From assembly GCF_011761945.1 (NCBI RefSeq), contig NZ_JAASQV010000003.1, positions 47,442 to 111,441 of the forward strand: a DNA stretch of 64,000 nt. Reading direction: 5' to 3'. The DNA is from Sphingomonas leidyi (GTDB lineage Bacteria > Pseudomonadota > Alphaproteobacteria > Sphingomonadales > Sphingomonadaceae). Positions 60,128 to 64,000 of this stretch are shown here, in pieces; position 1 is the first letter of the stretch, and each line of letters begins with the position of its first letter. Under the pieces are notes generated by a model. The model was not told the origin of the DNA. It saw only the letters and a list, made by a program, of their open reading frames with translations, and ran no database searches. The position numbers and the translations under genes are program-made.

Positions 60128-61759
60128 GTGGAAACCGTTTCGATCATCCTGTTCCTCCTGCTCGCCGTCGTCGTCAGCGGCGCCGTCGCGCGGATGCTTC
60201 CCTTCGGCGTGCCCACCCCGCTGGTGCAGATCGTGCTGGGCGCCGCGATCGGCCTGTCCACCTCGCACCGGGTCGAGCTCGATCCCGAGCTGTTCATGTT
60301 CCTGTTCCTGCCGCCGCTCCTGTTCTTCGACGGCTGGCGCATTCCCAAGGACGAGTTGTTCAAGGATCTGCCCACCGTGGTCGAGCTGGCGCTCGGGCTG
60401 GTGCTGCTGACCGTGATCGGCATGGGGCTGCTCATCCACTGGATGATCCCCGCCATGCCGCTGGCGGTGGCATTCGCGCTGGCGGCGGTGATCTCGCCCA
60501 CCGACCCCATCGCGGTGTCGGCGATCGCCGCGCGCGTGCCCATCCCGAAACGCATGATGCACATCCTGGAAGGCGAATCGCTGCTCAACGACGCCTCGGG
60601 CCTGGTCTGCCTGCGTTTCGCCGTCGCCGCCGCGCTGACCGGCAGCTTCTCCGCGGGTCAAGCCGCGCTCACCTTCCTCTGGGTCGCGGGCGCCGGGCTC
60701 GCCATCGGCGTGCTCGTCACGCTCGCGGCTTCGCGCGCCAAGGCGTGGGTGACCCGGCGCTGGGGCGAGGATACCGGCTCGCAGATCCTCGTCAGCCTGC
60801 TGATCCCCTTCGGCTCCTATCTGCTCGCCGAACATCTCCATGCGTCGGGCATCCTGGCCGCCGTGGCGGCGGGAGTGACCATGACCTTCGCCGAAATCTC
60901 GCGCCAGGCGATGGCGGTCACCCGCATGCGCCGGAACTCGGTGTGGGACACGCTCCAGTTCACCCTGAACGGCGTCATCTTCGTGCTGCTGGGCGAGCAG
61001 TTGCCCGGCATCGTCGCGGGCGCCAGGCAGACCGTGCTGCTGACCGGCCATGCCTCGCCCTGGTGGCTGGCGGTCTATGTCGTGGCCATCGTCGCCGGGC
61101 TGGCGGCGCTGCGCTTTGCCTGGGTGTGGACGTCGCTGCGGCTGACGATCCTGCGCAAGCGCGAGGGTGCCGCGGCGATGCGCAGCCCCAATTGGCGGCT
61201 GGTCGCGGCCACCTCCTTCGCCGGCGTGCGCGGCGCGATCACCCTGGCCGGCGTGCTCACCCTGCCGCTGGTGCTGCGGGACGGCACGCCCTTCCCCGCG
61301 CGCGACCTGGCGATCTTCCTCGCGGCCGGCGTGATCATCGTGTCGCTGGTCATCGCCAGCATCGCGCTGCCGATCCTGCTCAAGGGACTGGTCCTGCCCC
61401 CGGAGCCGTCCCGGCAGGCGGAAGAGGATTCCGCTCGCGTCGCCACCGCGGAGGCCGCCATCCGCGCCGTCGAGCGGCATCAGCACGCGCTGGGCGAAGC
61501 GCATGGCGACCCCGATCTCTACGCGGCGGCAGGCGCCCGCGTGATGGGCTTCTATCGCGAGCGCATCGAGGGTCTGGGCGACGGCATGGCGAGCGAAGCG
61601 CGCGCCCAGGAAAGGCTGGCCAGCGAGCTCAGGCTCGTCGGCATCCAGGCCGAGCGCGCGCGGCTGCTGGAGCTCGGCAGGGCGCGCGCGATCGGCAGCG
61701 AGACCGCGCGCAAGCTGACGCGCGAACTCGATCTCGCCGAGACGCGGCACCGCGGCTGA
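60128..61759 (+). CDS. CPA1-family Na+/H+ antiporter (NhaP/YjcE type)
   Basis: An inner-membrane exchanger of 543 residues starting at GTG 60128 behind AAGG. It has about twelve helices in the first 420 residues. Signature sites are SPTDPIAV with Asp126, GESLLNDASGLV and GVRGAITLAGVL, all characteristic of NhaP/SOD2-type exchangers. The C-terminal 120 residues form a charged, helical cytosolic tail. It expels Na+ or other monovalent cations in exchange for protons, supporting pH and salt homeostasis. It follows a two-component system on the same strand, which may control it. Confidence 0.92.
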   Translation: METVSIILFLLLAVVVSGAVARMLPFGVPTPLVQIVLGAAIGLSTSHRVELDPELFMFLFLPPLLFFDGWRIPKDELFKDLPTVVELALGLVLLTVIGMGLLIHWMIPAMPLAVAFALAAVISPTDPIAVSAIAARVPIPKRMMHILEGESLLNDASGLVCLRFAVAAALTGSFSAGQAALTFLWVAGAGLAIGVLVTLAASRAKAWVTRRWGEDTGSQILVSLLIPFGSYLLAEHLHASGILAAVAAGVTMTFAEISRQAMAVTRMRRNSVWDTLQFTLNGVIFVLLGEQLPGIVAGARQTVLLTGHASPWWLAVYVVAIVAGLAALRFAWVWTSLRLTILRKREGAAAMRSPNWRLVAATSFAGVRGAITLAGVLTLPLVLRDGTPFPARDLAIFLAAGVIIVSLVIASIALPILLKGLVLPPEPSRQAEEDSARVATAEAAIRAVERHQHALGEAHGDPDLYAAAGARVMGFYRERIEGLGDGMASEARAQERLASELRLVGIQAERARLLELGRARAIGSETARKLTRELDLAETRHRG

Positions 61760-62043
61760 AGACAAGGGACTGCGCCGATCGGTGAAGGTCCCCGGTCCCG
61801 CGGCACGGAAGCACCGCGCCCGCGGCGCATGCGCATGCACCCGCAGTTGAGAGGGCCGCATAGTAGATCGATCGATTCCGATTTCGGAAGTATTGCATCG
61901 AAATCCCTCCCATAAGGTTTGAGCGAACTACCGGACCTTCCAACAATGTTTCGCAGGTTACGAGATTTAAACTAAATACTTGCGTAGATATTAACCAGTC
62001 GGCTCCGGCGAAGTTGCGTGGATTTCTCTGGGAGGAGACTGTC
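61760..62043. other. 284-base leader/promoter region of the adhesin gene
   Basis: The first part is GC-rich and includes the 12-bp palindrome GCATGCGCATGC (61827-61838). From about 61855 to 62000 it turns strongly A/T-rich, as expected for a promoter of the adhesin. GGGAGGAG at about 62029-62036 is a strong ribosome site for 62044. No small gene is supported in this stretch. Confidence 0.5.
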
Positions 62044-64000
62044 ATGCGTGCTGATGTGATCGATAAATCGACGGGCAATATTGTTCACGTTCCCGGGGAC
62101 TCCATCGATCTATCCAGCCCCAGCGTGGTTCGGCTCGATATCGACCGCTCGCAGATCACCGCGCTGGAGCGGCAAGGCAACGACCTGATCGTACATCTCG
62201 CCAATGGCGAGACGATCCGTGTCTCCAATTTCTACGTCCAGGCAAATGGCGCCGCGAGCGATCTCGTGGTCCGCGAGGGCGATCATCTCTGGCTGGCGAA
62301 CACCGCGGCCTCGGGGCCGGCGCGGTTCACGGCGCTGCACGGTATCGACGACCTGCTGATCGGGGCCGGGGCGGAGGCAGCCGGCGGCGGTGGCGGCGCG
62401 CTGCTCCCTGTGCTGCTGGGGGGCGCCGCCGTGGCCGGGGGCGCGGCGGCGCTGGCGGGCGGCGGCTCGAGCCGGGGCGGCAGCAGTCCGGGCACCACCG
62501 TGGACACGACGCCGCCCAGTGCGCCCACCGCGACAGTGAGCGGCAACGGCGCCAGCGTCACCGGCACGGGCGAAGCCGGCGCCACCGTGCAGGTACGCGA
62601 CGGCTCGGGGGCGCTGCTCGGCAGCGGCACGGTCGGCAGCAACGGCAGCTATTCGGTGACGCTCACCCAGCCTCAGACCAATGGCCAGACGGTCACCGTC
62701 ACGCAGGCCGATCCCGCGGGCAACGTCTCCGCTCCCACCACGGCGCACGCGCCCGACACCACCCCGCCGGCCGCGCCCACCGGCACGGTAAATCCCAATG
62801 GCACGATCGTCACCGGCACCGGCGAGCCCGGGGCGACCGTGACCGTGCGCAACGGCAGCGATGCCGTGATCGGCACCGCCGTCGTCAATGCACAGGGCAA
62901 TTACTCGGTGACGCTCACCACGCCGCAGAACAATGGCGGCACGCTCGCCGTCACGCAGACCGATGCGGCGGGCAATGGATCGAATGCCATCAATCTCGCG
63001 GCGCCCGACATCACGCCACCCAGCGCTCCCACCGCAATAATGGACCCGCATACCTTCACCGTCTCGGGAAGTGCCGAGCCCGGTGCGACGGTGACGGTGA
63101 CGGATGCCGGCGGCAGGCCGCTGGGCGGCACCGTCGCCAATGCGGATGGCGGCTATTCGATCGCGCTTCCGCCCGCCGTGTTCGATGGCGAGCCGGTGAC
63201 GGTGGTGCAGACCGATCCGGCCGGCAACCACTCGCCTCCGACAATCGTCACCGCGCCCGACCTCTCCCCGCCCGCCGCGCCGACGGCCGGCGTCACGCCG
63301 GACGGCACGGCGGTGACCGGCACCGGCGAGCCCGGCGCCACCGTCACGGTGCGCGATCCCGATACCGGCACCGCGGTCGGCACTGCGGTCGTCGGCCAGA
63401 ACGGCAGCTACACGGTGCCGCTGGCGCCGGGCGTATCGGATGGCGGCACGCTCGTGGTCACCCAGACGGATCCCAGCGGCAATGTCTCGCCCCCCACCAG
63501 CGTGACGACGCCGGATGTCGTCGCGCCTGCAGCGCCGACCGCGACCATCGCGCCGGACGGCACATCGGTGACCGGCACCGGCGAGCCGGGTGCCACCGTC
63601 ACCATCACCGGCGCGGGCGGCGCGGCGATCGGTACCGCGGTGGTTGCGGGCAATGGCAGCTATTTCGTACCGCTCGCGCCGCCCCAGGCCAATGGCGAGA
63701 CGCTGACGGTCGGGCAGACCGACGGCGCGGGCAACGCCTCGGCGACTGTCAGCCTGACCGCGCCCGACATCACGCCGCCCACTGCCCCCGTGGCGAGCGT
63801 CTCGCCGGACGGCACGACAGTGACCGGCACCGGCGAGCCGGGTGCGACGGTGACCGTCCATGACGCCGCCGGCAACGCGCTCGGCAGCGCCGTTGTAGCT
63901 GCCAATGGCAGCTTCAGCGTCACCCTGACCACGCCCCAGGCCAATGGCCAGCTGCTGGAAGTCTCCCAGACCGATCCGGCAGGCAACGCCTCGCCCGACG
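62044..64000 (+). CDS. BapA/LapF-type repetitive surface adhesin, 5' part (3' end outside window)
   Basis: An open frame of at least 652 codons with no stop before the window end. GGGAGGAG precedes the ATG. Residues about 1-80 match the BapA prefix-like domain (VVRLDIDRSQITALERQGNDLIVHLANGETIRVSNFYV-type strand-rich N-terminus). A glycine/alanine-rich hydrophobic stretch follows (about 115-150). Then come tandem Ig-like repeats of 84-85 residues, each opening D(T/I)TPPxAPT and containing VTGTGEPGATV and a D-x-AGN-type Ca-binding-like turn. The full protein likely has many more repeats and a C-terminal type-I secretion signal. It would act in biofilm attachment. Antisense frames here are shadows. 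Confidence 0.88.
   Translation, partial: MRADVIDKSTGNIVHVPGDSIDLSSPSVVRLDIDRSQITALERQGNDLIVHLANGETIRVSNFYVQANGAASDLVVREGDHLWLANTAASGPARFTALHGIDDLLIGAGAEAAGGGGGALLPVLLGGAAVAGGAAALAGGGSSRGGSSPGTTVDTTPPSAPTATVSGNGASVTGTGEAGATVQVRDGSGALLGSGTVGSNGSYSVTLTQPQTNGQTVTVTQADPAGNVSAPTTAHAPDTTPPAAPTGTVNPNGTIVTGTGEPGATVTVRNGSDAVIGTAVVNAQGNYSVTLTTPQNNGGTLAVTQTDAAGNGSNAINLAAPDITPPSAPTAIMDPHTFTVSGSAEPGATVTVTDAGGRPLGGTVANADGGYSIALPPAVFDGEPVTVVQTDPAGNHSPPTIVTAPDLSPPAAPTAGVTPDGTAVTGTGEPGATVTVRDPDTGTAVGTAVVGQNGSYTVPLAPGVSDGGTLVVTQTDPSGNVSPPTSVTTPDVVAPAAPTATIAPDGTSVTGTGEPGATVTITGAGGAAIGTAVVAGNGSYFVPLAPPQANGETLTVGQTDGAGNASATVSLTAPDITPPTAPVASVSPDGTTVTGTGEPGATVTVHDAAGNALGSAVVAANGSFSVTLTTPQANGQLLEVSQTDPAGNASPD
62503..64000 (+). 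repeat. Six tandem Ig-like repeats (84-85 aa each) in the adhesin
   Basis: Repeat starts are 62503, 62755, 63007, 63259, 63514 and 63766. Five spacings are 252, 252, 252, 255 and 252 bases. The core VTGTGEPGATVTV is nearly identical in most copies, while repeat 3 (VSGSAEPGATVTV) and repeat 1 (GEAGATVQV) have diverged. Repeat 6 is cut by the window end. Confidence 0.9.

Noticed and set aside
62110..63986. Open frames on the minus strand across the last 2 kb
   Set aside because: They mirror the periodic plus-strand adhesin repeats. The plus frame has a ribosome site, a recognised N-terminal domain and Ig-like repeats.
1..64000. tRNA, rRNA, CRISPR, insertion sequence or phage features
   Set aside because: None could be recognised: no cloverleaf-like or rRNA-like stretches, no spaced short repeats, and no transposase or integrase motifs in any supported gene.

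Overview
The window is high-GC bacterial DNA with dense, often ATGA-coupled genes. It carries five TonB-dependent receptors, two FecI/FecR-type sigma/anti-sigma pairs, many secreted hydrolases and a BapA-type adhesin. This combination is typical of the Sphingomonadaceae (Sphingomonas or a close relative). The assignment is inferred from gene content; there is no rRNA to confirm it. I saw no tRNA, rRNA, CRISPR array, insertion sequence or phage gene.

Layout. (1) 1-1138: the 3' part of a DUF885 gene. (2) 1.5-16.0 kb, plus strand: a glycoside-utilisation operon of TonB receptor, GH78 alpha-L-rhamnosidase, type-B carboxylesterase, a second esterase, tannase/feruloyl-esterase, acyl-CoA synthetase, a 107-aa secreted protein and a GH3 beta-glucosidase. 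(3) 16.1-24.9 kb: a full L-rhamnose catabolic cluster. The minus-strand operon is rhaB, lldD, rhaT, tpiA; the divergent plus-strand operon is the fused aldolase/dehydrogenase rhaD, rhaI and a DeoR regulator. Together, regions 2 and 3 would release rhamnose outside the cytoplasm and convert it to glyceraldehyde-3-phosphate and pyruvate. (4) 24.9-33.0 kb, minus strand: two secreted D-aminoacylase-like amidohydrolases flanking a TonB receptor, then dgcA and dgcN (N-acetyl-D-glutamate racemase and D-glutamate N-acetyltransferase). This looks like a D-amino-acid or peptidoglycan-fragment scavenging locus.

(5) 33.3-41.6 kb: ECF sigma factor, FecR, STN-type TonB receptor, a small four-cysteine secreted protein and an atypical TonB receptor. 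(6) 41.7-55.7 kb: a second peptide/glutamate-centred block. It holds an M20 carboxypeptidase and its TonB receptor, a cyanophycinase-like S51 peptidase, an Lrp regulator, FecR/sigma, an STN-type TonB receptor, gamma-glutamyltransferase and an AbgB-like M20D amidohydrolase. (7) 55.7-64 kb: a GT4 glycosyltransferase, a Pal-like lipoprotein, a short KdpD-like kinase with a KdpE-like regulator, a CPA1 Na+/H+ antiporter, and the start of a large repetitive adhesin that runs off the window.

Non-coding structures worth attention are a perfect 28-bp palindrome across the stop codons of two convergent genes (47394-47421), a 19-bp-arm hairpin between GH3 and tpiA, a hairpin that can cover the ribosome binding site of the first sigma factor, and the rhamnose divergent promoter region with TGATTG repeats 20 bp apart.
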